64,000 bases of DNA from Cristatella mucedo (GCA_009760855.2 WPIO01000011.1:231501-295500); one strand, 5' to 3'; shown: positions 46,931-58,920, counted from the first letter of the stretch. Notes: a model not told the origin generated them from the sequence alone. Program-made: numbers and translations.

Positions 46931-49900
46931 AAGCGCACGAGCTCCAAGTAGCCGTAGCTCTGTCTAAGAAAATTGTAATGTCTTAATTTTTGTGTAATGA
47001 AACTCGGCGTGTCGTGACTAATATCGCGAGTTACGAGCTTTTTACAGCTCAACAGTGGAAGAGGTTGTTTATCATATTTTATTATTCGCCTGTGCATGAC
47101 TGGGGGATTACTACTAGCAGCTGGTCATACTAACTAGCCAGCAGCGATGCGTCATCAGAGTGCTGGTATATGCTTGTTTTGGCCTGATAACAGAGTGTTT
47201 GTAAAAGCTGGTATAATTTAATTTCTGATTTTCAAACACTATCTGTAGTTACTTCTCCTTTAAAACGAATTAATAGCGATTAAGCTCTTTTGTGAGCCAT
47301 TGAAGACATGAAATCGTTTTTGTTATCACTCTAAAAAATGTTCAGCTGTTTTCGAGGCCCTAAATTTGATGCTGCTGGTTAGTAATTGCCCTGCATTATG
47401 CTATCCGAACGGGATATTGAGCGGAGTAGCTTTTCTACCTAAGATTAGGATGTCTAATAAATATTATCCTATAAAGACTACGTATTGCTGTATTCCAAAT
47501 TTTTTCAGTTGAAAGAACCAGCAGTTTATTCAATAATTCCTAATACTACTTGTTTGTTTGGCATGACTTTATGATTCGTTGCTTCAGGTCTCAGTATGCA
47601 GTTACGTTACCATTAGCTAAGTTTAAAAGCAAGGAATCTTTCGCTTTCTTCTAAAAAGAGCAGACAAGGTGGTACATGTAAAATAAATTGTAAATATAGG
47701 TCGGCATTGACTGATATTTATCGACAAAAATCTGAAGTAATCACTCAAGCCTCCTTTGAAATAAGTTTTAATGCTTAGTGAAATTTAAAGTCGAAGAGCA
47801 AACCTAAATAAACATGCCGTTACGACAACAAGATCTGCTGACGTGTTGCAGCAGTGTAAGTGTATAATTGCCAGAGTTTAAGAGAGCATAAAAATTGAAT
47901 TTTTTTAATTAAGTGAAGCAGATACGGTGCTGAAAAAATGGGCATTTCTTACTTTACTTATTAGACTTCCTCGGACGAGAAATACTATTTGGCTTGACCA
48001 ATTAAAACTTCCATCTCTGTATTCCGGATACGTAGCTTGTGGATAGGCATTATTGTATGCTTAATTTTTTTTAAACCTAATTTTCTTCTCAAGTCCACTG
48101 GCATAAACACTGGAGCAACCGTTTCAATAATACGCGTTAAAAAAAGCTACACATGCTGTGAATTTTCTATTTTAAAATTGTCTCGCATTCCATTTTATGA
48201 ATACCTCGAAATGCAGTACTGTAGCGATAAAACTTCCTGGAAAGTTTTTGTTAAACAAGTCCACGAGAAATGTGATCTTGAACTACGTGATTAATTGTGA
48301 TGTTATTTGTGTGTCGTGATTCCCTTATCGCATACAAACAGCCGTAAATTTAATATCCCAATGCAATATATCCTTATTTCAATGCCATATTAAAGAAATG
48401 ACGGAGGCTCAAACATAGCATCTACTTTGCCAGTTTTCCTTAGAAAAAATTAATCACTTTTGTCATTTAAGCTGACCAATTCTCCTACGTCGGCAGCTTT
48501 ATATAATTGTCACTTAAGAGGAACTCCATTTCATATAGTTCTGCTTATAAAATTCACTTACGGTACATTCACTCGGGCTGGCTGCGAATGGTCTCCGAAT
48601 TTTTGTCTGGATATTCACAAAACCATTTCAATTTCTAAATTTTACGTCGTTATTGATAAATGCAAAACATTTCACATTACAGAGAATATGCTTAAAGTAC
48701 GCTTCCGATGGGTCTTGCTAGTTTCATTAATGATTAAGTCTCATAAAAAATCATTTTATCCGTTTAGTGTCAGTTGATAATAGTTATGCAGCTGCTTGAA
48801 AACCTAGCAGTGGCTGCAGAAAACATGTAAATGTACCTCAGGAGGTAAAACCAACGATTTATCTGAGACAGAAGCAGTGTAGTTTGATGCATATTCCATG
48901 CTTGTTGCATTCTTAAATAAAAAACACGTCAATTGAATTATATATTGCCGCAATTACTTTGAGTAATTGTAAAATAAAAAATGTAATTTGCCTGATTTCA
49001 TAGGTTATTGCTAGTATTGAATATCTTTCGCTTATCAGTAAAAGAAACTATAATGTATATGGCCGACGTACATTATTAGCAAACGAAATGAGCATTCGCT
49101 TTCTTTGAAATTGGGATTAACCGTGTTTTCTATTCCAAGAATTCATACCGTGAAGTACGATCAGCTGTTCTTATAGAAGGATAACTATTATGTGAAGGCT
49201 TAGTTAAGGTGCAACACCCTTGTACTCAACGGTTCATGTCCATTTAAATGAGATAGCTAGATATGCTAAATTTCACGTTGCTTATCCAAAAAATGTTTTT
49301 TATTGTTCTCTGAGTGACCAAGGCTGAAGCTTGTGTAGTGGTTTACGAAACGAGTTTAGTCTAGCCTCTCGCATACCACATCGAAAAGGACGTCTCGTCA
49401 GTCAACTTCGTATAGCATTGCTTAACGTCCTCCGTTCAACGAAATGAACTACTGGCTGAGTTGGTAATACAATATGTCACAGTATTAACTAGGTCGCTCG
49501 CCAACACTGTAGGAAGTAATTCAAAATGTTAATTTTTTAAGTTTCCATATTAAAAAATATACTTTTATAAATCCAATCACAGGTTGTGGTGGTTGTCAGA
49601 TCACTGTATTATGGTCAATACAATTTTTAGGTAAGACCTACTTAAACCCCAAGTACAATCGAGCTCTACAAAATAACTTTCTTTGAAAAATAACGGAGCC
49701 GGAACTGCGGTTTTCTGGTTAACTCTGCATATATAAGCTACTCAGCCATAAAGTAACCCTCAGAAAATAACTTTGGAAAATGATAACACGTCAAATTTTC
49801 CGAGACCTTAAACGCCCCATAAGCTTAAACGGCCGACTGGTAGTATAACAAGATCATAAAAGTCTAAACCCCCATCGGCCGGAGCCTAGTCCTGCCTCCG

Positions 49901-50039
49901 CTTTTCCACCCCGCCCATAGAAACTGGCTGCAAACTGCATTCCATGGTCCACTCCTTATTTACTTGGCAGAAGCATATTTATATTGGTATGTTAACATCG
50001 GATGTCAAACCGGAAGTTACTCTCGTTTGGCCAGTAGAC
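46931..50039. other. AT-rich unassigned spacer
   Basis: About 3 kb of low-GC sequence with no repeat homology noticed. ORFs at 48,037-48,294 and 48,460-48,777 (+, 85 and 105 codons) are Lys/Ile/Phe-rich, as expected from base composition, with no domain seen. Confidence 0.35.
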
Positions 50040-50392
50040 ATTTAACCGGGTCACCGGTGATCTAGTCCTGAAGTTCGTATCTCAATCAAAGAAAACAACA
50101 AATTATCTGGACCCTATTCCCACTGTCCTGCTCCTACGTTGCACTGATCTGCTGCTGCCATGCGTACCTAACATCATTATTATGTCATTAGCATCAGGTC
50201 ATGTCATAGCAAATTTCAAAAAAGCTGTAGTCAGGCCACTTCTCAAGAAAGCGACTCTAGACCAAGAAAACTTAATTAACTACCGCCCAGTCTCCCATCT
50301 ACCATTCCTATTAAAGACAGTGGGACGGGTGGTGGCGGACCAACTGAACTCATATATCAAAACCTCTCACCTTGCCAGTAAGTTCCAGACTT
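50040..50392 (+). mobile_element. LINE family A, RT 5' segment (copy A9, left part)
   Basis: Starts at the same region as copy A2's truncation ('DLVLKFVSQSK') and runs through 'MSLASGHVIANFKKAVVRPL' and 'NYRPVSHLPFLLKT' to 'YIKTSHLASKFQ', where homology stops. The open part is 50,182-50,409. The palm and thumb are absent. A matching family A 3' UTR lies at 50,960-51,135. Confidence 0.85.
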
Positions 50393-50547
50393 GTGGTGCC
50401 ATTTACTAGTCGGATGCCTGTGGTCCCTGTTCCTAAACCGAAAGTCTCGGGTAGCCCCATGGCCCCGACAGTGCAGGGTTCCTCCGGCTAAGATACAATC
50501 GTGTGTTCTAATATTTTAATATAAATTTATGCTTACACACACACACA

Positions 50548-50615
<68 letters not shown>

Positions 50616-50630
50616 GTGTGTGTGTATGCA

Positions 50631-50722
<92 letters not shown>

Positions 50723-50959
50723 TGTCTGTGTGCCTTTGCTGGTGCCTGTGAGTGTTTGTGTGCGTAAGTGTGTTTGGCCAGCAGCATTTGCGGCGTGATA
50801 GGCATACTTGTCTAAAAGATTTAGTGAAGCAACAGAAAATACCTCTCATCTTTAGACGGAACTCAAGGGGGCGCCCGTGTGGCGATGTGCATGGGCCAGC
50901 AATCCTATCTCAAATACTTTTCTCTGTCTCCCAGCCCGTGGTGAATCCACAAACCACAT
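50393..50959. other. Non-LINE insert carrying a microsatellite
   Basis: Left part is moderately GC-rich (GGTAGCCCCATGGCCCCGAC); the centre is the compound microsatellite. It separates the two halves of LINE A9 and has no coding sense. Confidence 0.5.
50534..50720. repeat. Compound (AC)n(TA)n(TG)n microsatellite
   Basis: (AC)8, then about 50 bp of (TA), mixed TATG/TGTG/CATA blocks, another (TA) block and about 65 bp of (TG). Overlapping 'ORFs' on both strands are low-complexity artefacts. The AC and TG arms are reverse complements around a TA core, so the tract could fold back. Confidence 0.97.
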
Positions 50960-51135
50960 TTGAATGCTGACCCTGTGCATGTCACCCCTAACCATGTTAT
51001 TCATTTTGTTTGCTTATCAAGCATGATATTACTCACCATTCAATTGCATTTCCCTTTGCAGCAAACTTAAAGCGCCTTTAGAGAGATTGAGTTCTCTGAG
51101 GGCGCTTTATCAAGTGCATTATTTTTTTTTATTAT
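50960..51135 (+). mobile_element. LINE family A 3' UTR and tail (copy A9, right part)
   Basis: GAATGCTGACCCTGTGCATG and CACCCCTAACCATGTTATTC are the family 3' UTR. The terminal hairpin AAAGCGCC...GGGCGCTTT lies at 51,069-51,108, followed by a T-rich/TTATTATTAT tail. Probably the same insertion event as 50,040-50,392 with an internal replacement. Confidence 0.85.
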
Positions 51136-51791
51136 TATAAACCAGCGCCACATATTTTTCATGTTGCATCACTTTTTGCCAAGCAGGCTGGATGCATGCT
51201 AACATAGTCAATGAAAGTCACATGCAGTCCATCCTGGATGCATGGAAAGAGAACCCCCCTCCCCCAGTTCTATCAATCGGACAGCGAAACTTAATCCCCT
51301 TGATTTACAAATCATCAGACTCCACGTCACAACCTCATGGAGGCATTCCAGCACGCTGCCGCCAATGGCCAGCCCTATCATTATGCCCTTCGTTGCTCTA
51401 GTGGACATTTGCACATCTGAGCCTCAATGGTCGACGTGATCACCTTTGCAGCCGCAAATTACAGTAATCAGACAAATAAACTGGCAGCAGTTCGTTTTGC
51501 TTACAATGATACCTACAGCCAAATGCTAGGTCTGCAAAACTGTGCATCTAATAAACCCATTCAAATAGCATTCTCATCATCGGCCGCCTTAAGCACCTTA
51601 TCGACAAGCCTATCGTGCGTCTCCGACACAGTGTTTTCCGCGTCTCTTCTGCCAGAGGCGTTTTGCTCTTCTCAGCCGAAGGCATCTCGTGCGTTTGCGG
51701 CTGGGGGGCCAAGTGGACCGAGGTCACCTCAAAGTTTGGCACCCGTTATTGCTGCTGTTCCAATCCCTCCGCCTTCACTTCTGGCTACTAA
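51136..51791 (+). other. Possible decayed coding region of unknown family
   Basis: Several overlapping plus-strand frames are open (51,192-51,401; 51,242-51,439; 51,427-51,909). The 160-codon one is Ala/Ser/Pro-rich. A different frame (51,555-51,791) leads into the Cys-rich ORF at 51,792 after one TAA. This suggests one old gene or transposon ORF with frameshifts, but I recognise no family. Confidence 0.3.
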
Positions 51792-52109
51792 TGTGCCTTT
51801 GCCTCAGTCAGCTTCCCATGTGCCTGCGGCGGTCACCGCCTGCTCCTGCCACTTGTCCACCATCACCAACGGCGTCGCATCCGTTGCCTTCATTGCAATT
51901 GGACAGTAAACTGGCATAAGCCACTCCCTATCAACAAGCCTCGCAGATGCCGTAATAAGAAGCAAACGCAGCTGTTTGAAGTCGTCCCGCATAGCTACAC
52001 ATGCGCCGACTATGAAGGCAACGCCTCGTGTAGAGAGTGTCAAACATACGCCCTATTCGCCCGGGTTGACTCAACTGCACTTTATCAGTCGTTAAAACTC
52101 AACACGTGA
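51792..52109 (+). CDS. Unassigned Cys-rich ORF, 105 codons
   Basis: Open from just after a TAA (51,789-51,791) to TGA at 52,107-52,109, with no ATG near its start. Contains a basic HHHQRRRIR stretch, then CLHC, a single C in 'RRCRNKK', and later 'YTCADYEGNASCRECQTYAL', a spacing that could bind zinc. It may be the C-terminal part of a longer protein whose earlier frame is at 51,555-51,788. A transposon-encoded protein or host exon are both possible. No family recognised. Confidence 0.3.
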   Translation, partial: CAFASVSFPCACGGHRLLLPLVHHHQRRRIRCLHCNWTVNWHKPLPINKPRRCRNKKQTQLFEVVPHSYTCADYEGNASCRECQTYALFARVDSTALYQSLKLNT

Positions 52110-53129
52110 GCCAAAAAATTTCTGTTATCCGTAGAAGCAATAGAATTCCTATTAATGGTTTTTTCAGCAAGCCGAACCAGCTTAAAAGGCTGGCCACAAC
52201 TGACACATCGTGCATTTGGACGTTACTCAAATGGCTCCTTCATAGTAAAGCTCACATGCCGACGTCCTATGACAAAATGCCCCGGCTTTCTCTGTCGTCT
52301 TGCTGTGGCTCCCAACGGTTAGTTAATTAACATCACCACAGCCTTCGCATGAAACATCACTCACCATGGAGTGTGCTAAAAAAAATCAAATAGCGACATA
52401 GCATTTCACTCTCTTTGCCATTGTAGAGAGCCGCTCTTTTAGTAGGACAGCTAAAATACATTAACCATACCATAAATCGAGGAGTATTAATGAACGGGAA
52501 CACCAGACTACGATTACGGTGATCAACAAAGGTTTTCGAGTAGCCCATTAATCAAAGACCCGTAACATATAAACTTTAGTGAATTCATCGAAAAAAGTCT
52601 TCGAAGAATGGGTTTGACTAATTAGAACAGTTTCGAATCCACAGATCGTGGTAGCATTCTCCATCCCCCTAACAAATATGCAGCGAGCTGGGCCACCCCT
52701 AACCGATTACTATGCCCCACTATCTCACCAACACTGAATATGCTTTAATTAGACTCATTAATGAACCACTGAGTGCGTGCCGAATAAACACAAGGGTTAT
52801 ACATATATTTTCTCATTAATTGTGAATTTGGCCAATTGAAAATCTTGCAGGCCTTTCCTCCCCCCACATAAATATTTTGCTGGTCTTATTTTAGAAGAAA
52901 GTGTTGGCTGTGCCACTGAATGAAAGGTTGGCTGCAAATTGCAATAATTATAAAGTACCTTCTTTCAATGGGAACTTGTGTGAACAAGTGTGTGTTACAA
53001 GCAAAGCGGCTGCTTCGAAGCATAAATCAAAATTTGCCTCTGACGATATGCTCGTAACAGAGCAAGTCCCAACCAATGCCGAAAAAAAGATGGACATAGC
53101 CTTTAAATCGTGGCTAGCGATATGCGTGC
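52110..53129. other. Unassigned spacer
   Basis: A 92-codon open stretch at 52,901-53,179 (+) (MLAVPLNERLAANCNNYK...) shows no recognised domain. A short C-run/AT mix near 52,860. No repeats recognised. Confidence 0.35.
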
Positions 53130-53345
53130 GTAGGGTCATTGCGGTCAGGTATGGTGATTGCAATGGAACACGGCAGTGAAGAACAACACCCGTACTTTAT
53201 CATGACCAAGACCCATACATATAAATAAGGAAGTTAATTATATTTGACAGCGACAGATGAATACAGGCTGTCAACAGCAAAGAAGACGTATGACAGGTCT
53301 CTTACGGATCAGTGGCCTAGAGCTCATTTAAGCTCCACTCTCAAG
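53130..53345 (+). repeat. Dispersed repeat D3, copy 1
   Basis: Diverged match to 55,885-56,110 in the same orientation: GGTCAG(G/T), GCAAT(G/A)GAACACGGC, CATACAT(A)(A)A, CAGTG(G)CC(T/C)(T)A and CTCA..T..(C/A)A blocks occur in the same order. Non-coding. Alignment by eye is patchy. Confidence 0.4.
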
Positions 53346-53363
53346 CTAACCACTTCCTGCATG

Positions 53364-53440
53364 TAATAATAGTAATAATAATGCACTTGATAAAGCGCCC
53401 TCAGAGAACTCAATCTCTTTATAGGTGCTTATTACATTTC
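53364..53440 (-). mobile_element. Solo LINE family A 3' tail (A10)
   Basis: (TAA)n run then TGCACTTGATAAAGCGCCCT, a hairpin with TATAGGTGC replacing the usual second arm, and TTACATTTC. About 75 bp, minus orientation, no other LINE sequence adjoining. Confidence 0.85.
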
Positions 53441-55884
53441 TTATGTTTTGGTACGAGACCAAAACCACTGCTTTATGCATATTCAGCTCCCAGCCATTAT
53501 AAGTCAGGAATAGCAAGTAAGAATCACTCGCAGCCGTTTCACTTTCCGACCTTAACTTATAGAATTCTTTGGCCGGTTTATTAAGAAAACCCAAGGTAAG
53601 TTGCTACTGCATGAGTCACATTTGGCTTCACCACCACGTTAGGCTCAAACACAGATAATTTTGAAGAATTTCAAAGGCGTTTTTCAAGCGGTCGTGACGA
53701 CTGTCTTGTCTTCATCTTCCTCGCCTATAGCTGTCACACCAAGGAGTTGGGCTTCAATACATATTCAGATTCCTTGGATTTTCAGATATTCAAATCTTCA
53801 GCAATTTATGTGGCTAAAGATGCTTCTACCCGCAGATCTGTGTAAATAGGTACCTGAAAATAGAACAATATCAGAACACACAACACAAGTGGCAGCACGC
53901 CTCCTTGCACTGGTGATTAGGCAATTTTAGTTATCGTGTTTACTTCTGGAATTTTCTTAGCAATTTCCTTCTTGTCTGTCAATATTTCACGTGAACATAC
54001 TGTTTAGTACGATTGACCGAATCTACCGTCCGACATGTTTGTACCTAAGCTACGTTCGGCCCGGGGTCACCACCTGGACCAGTGCATGAGCTCTAGTGTG
54101 ACCGGGTGTGCCGTGACGCCAGGAACACGGGCTCATGGGGAGCTAATATTGGTTGACAAAGTGGTGTTATTTGACGCTCTCGGCCTCCTGAGTTATGCAT
54201 CTGGATGGTTGCATGCTTGCTCCGGTGATGCGGCCACGCATGCAAAGTAAAAAGCACTCAAGCCCCAAGCCCGATGCTTGAGATAAGCAAGGTCCTTTTT
54301 ACAGCTTGCATGTTCAACGTTTCCCTGTAGGATGTTTGTCTTGGTTACCGGCATTAGCTGATGCCTTTGGCTAGCTGAGATATGCCGTGCTAGTGAATCC
54401 GCCGTAAATGGAGCCAATGGCGTACCAATTTCTTCCCTGCTGGTACTTGTGTCGATTGTCACCTGTACTCATTATTGCTCGGTCCCGATATTTGTCCTCC
54501 CAGTCGAGGGATCTGGTATCGTGCTTCCTGTCCCGCTGGTAGCCCAGTATATCTAGGACCCCAGCCGTTCTGTTTAGTTAACCATTTGTTGTTGGTTCAT
54601 GCCAAATTACTCTTATTAATATGTCTAATCAAAAGACCGCTTGGCTTGCCTTTGCTGTGTGGCGTGGCGAACGGATGCGTGGCCTGAGCATGGCAGGGCT
54701 GGGTGGTAATCAGTCGCGGCAGCCGGATATTGTTACGTTTTGGCGACCCTGACGTGACACATATTTTAGCAACCTGCTTTGTTTAGGAGATCTTGGTTTT
54801 GAATGTGTCTGTACAGGGATCGTAATCGTAGTTATAGCTGGTAAATTAAAAATGATGCTGGTAGCAGCCATTTCCTTACGGTGCGGACATCAATAACTAG
54901 CTCACATGAGTAAGTGACGTCATTCGACTGGGCTTTAACTATAGGCAGTTAGGCCGGGGGCCTAATTATTTGGCTGTGGCTATGACGGCTAGGGTAAGGC
55001 TTTTAAAGTTACTACCGTTGTCAGGTCTCTGCTAAATAGCGAGGCATCTGAGTAATGGCCGAGAGTGCAGCCAGGAATAATTGTTACGCCTGTTCCAGAA
55101 GTAGAACTGCAGTTCGCAGTGTGCTTGCCTTTGTAATCTTGGGTCGAAAAAGAATCAATTTTTTTAAGTTTTGGGCAGTGCAGATTTTGACTGCCTCAGT
55201 AATATGAACTTCTGAAAGCTAGCCTGGCCTTTCTACTGAAGGCTATCTTCCTGCCGACACTAAACACGACCTACAAGAATGCAGCTCTTACAATCCACAT
55301 GAAGCCTACAGATTATCATCGACAAGCATACACATATGACATGCATCATCGCTAAAAAATGACCAATCCGAGGAAATGAGCCAGAAAATACGGCCACCTG
55401 AGGATCCAGTATCCGTCCTGTGGGCTGTCAGGTAAGCTAGCCCCATCCGAAGCTGGCCCGTTATTGATGGACTGTCCATATGCAGTGCAGCACAAGAAAC
55501 TATGAGTGGATGGCACCATTGGTCTCATTTGTGTTGAATGGGTGAATCACGTCGACTCCGATCACATCCTGCAGCAAGGTCAGTTGAAGACTTGCAGTTG
55601 AAAATACTCTTCTGTGCAACAGTTGCACCGATGCAGGCAGACGCCAGGAGAGATGACATCGACTTAACAGTGAGACTGATAAAAAAGGACTGCTTATTTT
55701 CCTCATAAGTTATCTCACGTCTGACACCAAATTTTCTAACGGGTCTAGCGGCTTTCACGTTTGGGCTAAACTATGGCCTTAAGCACAGTGTTAGTAACCA
55801 TGATAGTCACATCACGTACGTAGCACCACCAATATCTGTGAAGCTCAAAACCAAGAAATGACGGTCAGTGACTATTAGGTCCAG
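53441..55884. other. Unassigned spacer
   Basis: Short ORFs only (for example 54,193-54,462, -, 89 codons, without a domain). GC content is higher in 54,030-54,240 than around it. No repeat identified. Confidence 0.35.
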
Positions 55885-56110
55885 CACCAAAGTGCGCATA
55901 TATTGGATAGCAATAGAACACGGCCAGGCTGACGAGTGCCTATACATAAAGATAATTAGACACCATACACAGTGACGAGAAGTCTTTTTGAGGGACGTTT
56001 ACGTGCGTTATACAGCAGCCATGACGGACACCGACTGCTGAGCGACTCAGTGCCCTAAAGCACAACTCAGATCCATTGTCGCAAGTATCCACTCCCAAAC
56101 TAGTACACGC
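55885..56110 (+). repeat. Dispersed repeat D3, copy 2
   Basis: Partner of 53,130-53,345. The best shared run is AGCAATAGAACACGGCCAGG against TGCAATGGAACACGGCAGTG, followed by a similarly spaced TACATA(A)A block and a CTCAGTG/ATCAGTG block. Confidence 0.4.
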
Positions 56111-57056
56111 TTCGTGATTGTGTGTTGCACTGTCACAGGCACCAACTTCAAAACTAGTACGTGACTTCTGTCATGTGTTACCTTGGAGGTAGAGGATTAC
56201 TCATCAGTCCCGAGTCGCTTGTAGTTCAGAAATATCAAATAAGATATATCAATCACAAACTGGCTGATTCAGAAGACCGTCACTGCAGGTGCACTAGATC
56301 CGTTGCCTATGGTGGTGAACGGCAGTTCTGCTGGCAGGCATTTGACGAAGTGTAATTTATATCTTCTAGCAGAACTGGTAGCAAGGAAGACGGTGACGTT
56401 CAAGCCTTTCTGCTCCATTTGCTTCTGGAAACAATCGGCTCTGACGATAGCCGGAAACCATGTCAAGCTAGGTATTTAGCACCGTGGAATCATTAAAATT
56501 TCTCCATTAAGGTCTTTATACTGCAACTATCTCGTTTGATCACTTCGTCAAAGTCAGTGGCAGTTAACACGTGTGCCGAAGTCACCTGACGGCTTCCTAA
56601 CCATAGCAAAGGGTGCTGCCTACTGGCTTGCCGAATCATCAGTGGTTTAATTCTCTAGCTACACCGCTGATTTCTTCTATAGGTGACTTAATAAAGCAAG
56701 CTTCAAACACCTTGAATGCCATTGCATTGCTATTTATATATAAATGCCCGTTTTGAAACTTGTCATAAATATAAAAGTCCTTCGAACTCTTAGGGAACAT
56801 TTCCGGCGCTCTATCACAAGGTCAGTTAGCTGCTGGTTTTTTGTATGTGACGAGTGGTTCCTGGTCATCACTCCCTAATACAGATAAATTTGGTAGGAGC
56901 ACGCCTCTCTTAGCCGCCATCAGATCACAAATCCTGAATGCCAGAGTTATAGTAGGAGAGCTTGAACTGAGCAAGTCTGCCTTTGGACCAACTTTGAACG
57001 TTCCGTCTACTAGTTCTAACACTGTAAACGCTCTCGGTAAGTCCAAGCCTATTGAC
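56111..57056. other. Unassigned spacer
   Basis: ORFs of 60-78 codons on both strands near 56,822-57,071 overlap each other and show no domain. No promoter or splice signals could be defended. Confidence 0.35.
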
Positions 57057-57215
57057 AATTATTATTATTAGTAGATGCACCATTAACATTTCTAAAGTGG
57101 CAAAAAAATGCAACTATCCTTACCACTACTAGGAGCTGGCAATAAAGGGTCACCTACTGCAGGGTTCGAACTCACGATCTCTGCCGTGTTAAGCGAGCAC
57201 CTTACTTCCTGGGAT
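57057..57215 (-). mobile_element. tRNA-derived SINE, copy S1
   Basis: Minus-strand head with a pol III B-box (GAGTTCGAACCC, complement of 57,162-57,173) and an A-box-like 'AAGTAAGGTGCTCGCTTAAC' region. The body 'GGTGACCCTTTATTGCC(A/G)' is shared with S2, and it ends in an ATTATTATTA-type tail at the left edge. Too degraded to be a functional tRNA. Confidence 0.65.
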
Positions 57216-57814
57216 ATATTGGCCCTTAACTTTCTTTCAATTGGCTTTAACTTTCCTGCTATCAGCACTCGATTCATGTCGACAAGAACCAAATCATGCA
57301 TATCTGTTCCTGCGGGGCCTTAAACCAAAGCACTGCCATGCAGACGAAAAGTGTCTCCACTGATGAAATGTGCTCAGACTGGCAGAGTGCGTAACGTCAG
57401 AGCTCCAAAAAAATGGGTGTTTGGCAGCTAAGAGGCACATTTCTGATCCTGTGTCGAGAAGTGACCCAATTCCAACTCCACTAAATTTGCCTGGTATGAA
57501 AGGTACTGCAAGAAATGTCCACTCTCATTCAATAAAACTAAACTCAAAACGGAATAAAAAAGCCTATCGTTTAGCATTGGGCATTTTTCTCCTTGAGGTC
57601 TGGGACTTTGCCCGGCTTCCTGGCTCATATCCGTTTCCCTGAAACTTGGGGCTCTTTCTGCTCTTAGCCCAGCAATCACAAATTGTGCAAAAGAATACAC
57701 ATGCCAACGCTCGTGGTGCTTCTCAGTGGTCGCTGCTTAGCCTATTTAGCTCACTTAAAACGATGCGATGGTCACGTCTGCCGTTTAACTACTTTCTGGC
57801 TAGATATCGTACCA
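57216..57814. other. Unassigned spacer
   Basis: Overlapping 90-codon ORFs on both strands (57,370-57,642 + and 57,428-57,700 -) have no recognised domain. The plus one has no flanking repeat homology. Confidence 0.35.
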
Positions 57815-58560
57815 ATTGCATTTAAGAATCATCTCGTTTGATTACGGATCCTACGATTCTCAAATACTTGATAGCCATGCCTCTAGTTCCTATGCTTCCA
57901 AAGCCTGGAACTCACTTGTGACTTACGTCGTGGCATCTACTGACCCGAAGACATTTAAAATGAAGCTAAGAACGCACCAATTTATCGCAGAATGTAATGG
58001 CTCCTCTTGATTTCTTCTTGCTTTGCTTGTGAGTGCTGACACTGTGACAATGCCGCAAAACATATTTACTCGCTGACACTTCTTTGCATGTTACCTCTGA
58101 CCATGTCATGCTTAATTGCATATTGCATTCTGTTTGAAATCAAGCCACCGCACAGCAGCATGCAGTGGCTCTGGGAACCTTTGGGTGCTATCCAAATGGC
58201 CAACCACGATGCAGCCCGCCCATTGGCCGGTCACTCTTACTAAACAGCAGTGGGCCCGCTCCGACGCGACCACGTATCCTTCATTGCCATAAATTTGATT
58301 CCGGTATATTTGGATGTCCACCCTACGAGAAGCAGTCAACACTCTCCCGAGCTACGGATTGAAGCTCCGCTCTGCTCATTGAAAATGTATTGCAATTAAA
58401 TGTGCATTTATTATTAGTATTTCGTCCTAAGAACGTAAAGCATGTTACTTACTCCTAACCATATCATCATGCTCCCTTTACAGTATATGTAAAGAGCCTA
58501 GAAAGAGATTAAGTTCTATGATGACGGTATAACAATTTTGTTATTTTTATTATAAATATC
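57815..58560 (+). mobile_element. LINE family A 3' fragment with internal insert (copy A11)
   Basis: Left part (57,815-58,134): open end 'HASSSYASKAWNSLVTYVVA' then 3' UTR. Right part (58,435-58,560): TACTCCTAACCATATCATCA, hairpin remnant AAAGAGCCTAGAAAGAG and an AT tail. Between them about 300 bp (58,135-58,434) is more GC-rich and not LINE-like, probably a later insertion of unknown type. Confidence 0.75.
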
Positions 58561-58801
58561 AACTCGGGTATTTAACTGCTCTGTGGTCTTTGGGTTTCGG
58601 AGTCACACCCTGTACCACCCTGGACATCCGAGAGCCATCGAGTTCTAATTCCAGACAAGAAAGAGGCGTAACAATCTCATCCAGTGACGACGTCAGGACA
58701 CATTGATCAAGGACTAACGTCACGTTTTTCGGCTGACAGTCCTTTAATAAAAGACCTTTGATTACAGCTTACATGCGACGCCAGACAGATTCCTGACAAG
58801 C

Positions 58802-58920
58802 CATAATAATAATAATAATAATAATAATTCACTTGATAAAGCGCCCTCAGTGAACTTAATCTCTCTCTAGGCGCTTTACATTTGCTGTAAAGTGAAATGC
58901 AATTGAATGGTAAGTAAGTA
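58802..58920 (-). mobile_element. Solo LINE family A 3' tail (A12)
   Basis: (TAA)n run, CACTTGATAAAGCGCCCTCA hairpin arm, GGCGCTTTACATTTGCTGTA and a short stretch of 3' UTR ending at AATGGTAAGTAAGTAAGTAA. About 119 bp, minus orientation, longer than the other two solo tails, so the 5' break points differ. Confidence 0.85.

Noticed and set aside
50529-50849. Three 'ORFs' of 89-99 codons on both strands
   Set aside because: Pure translation of the AC/TA/TG microsatellite.
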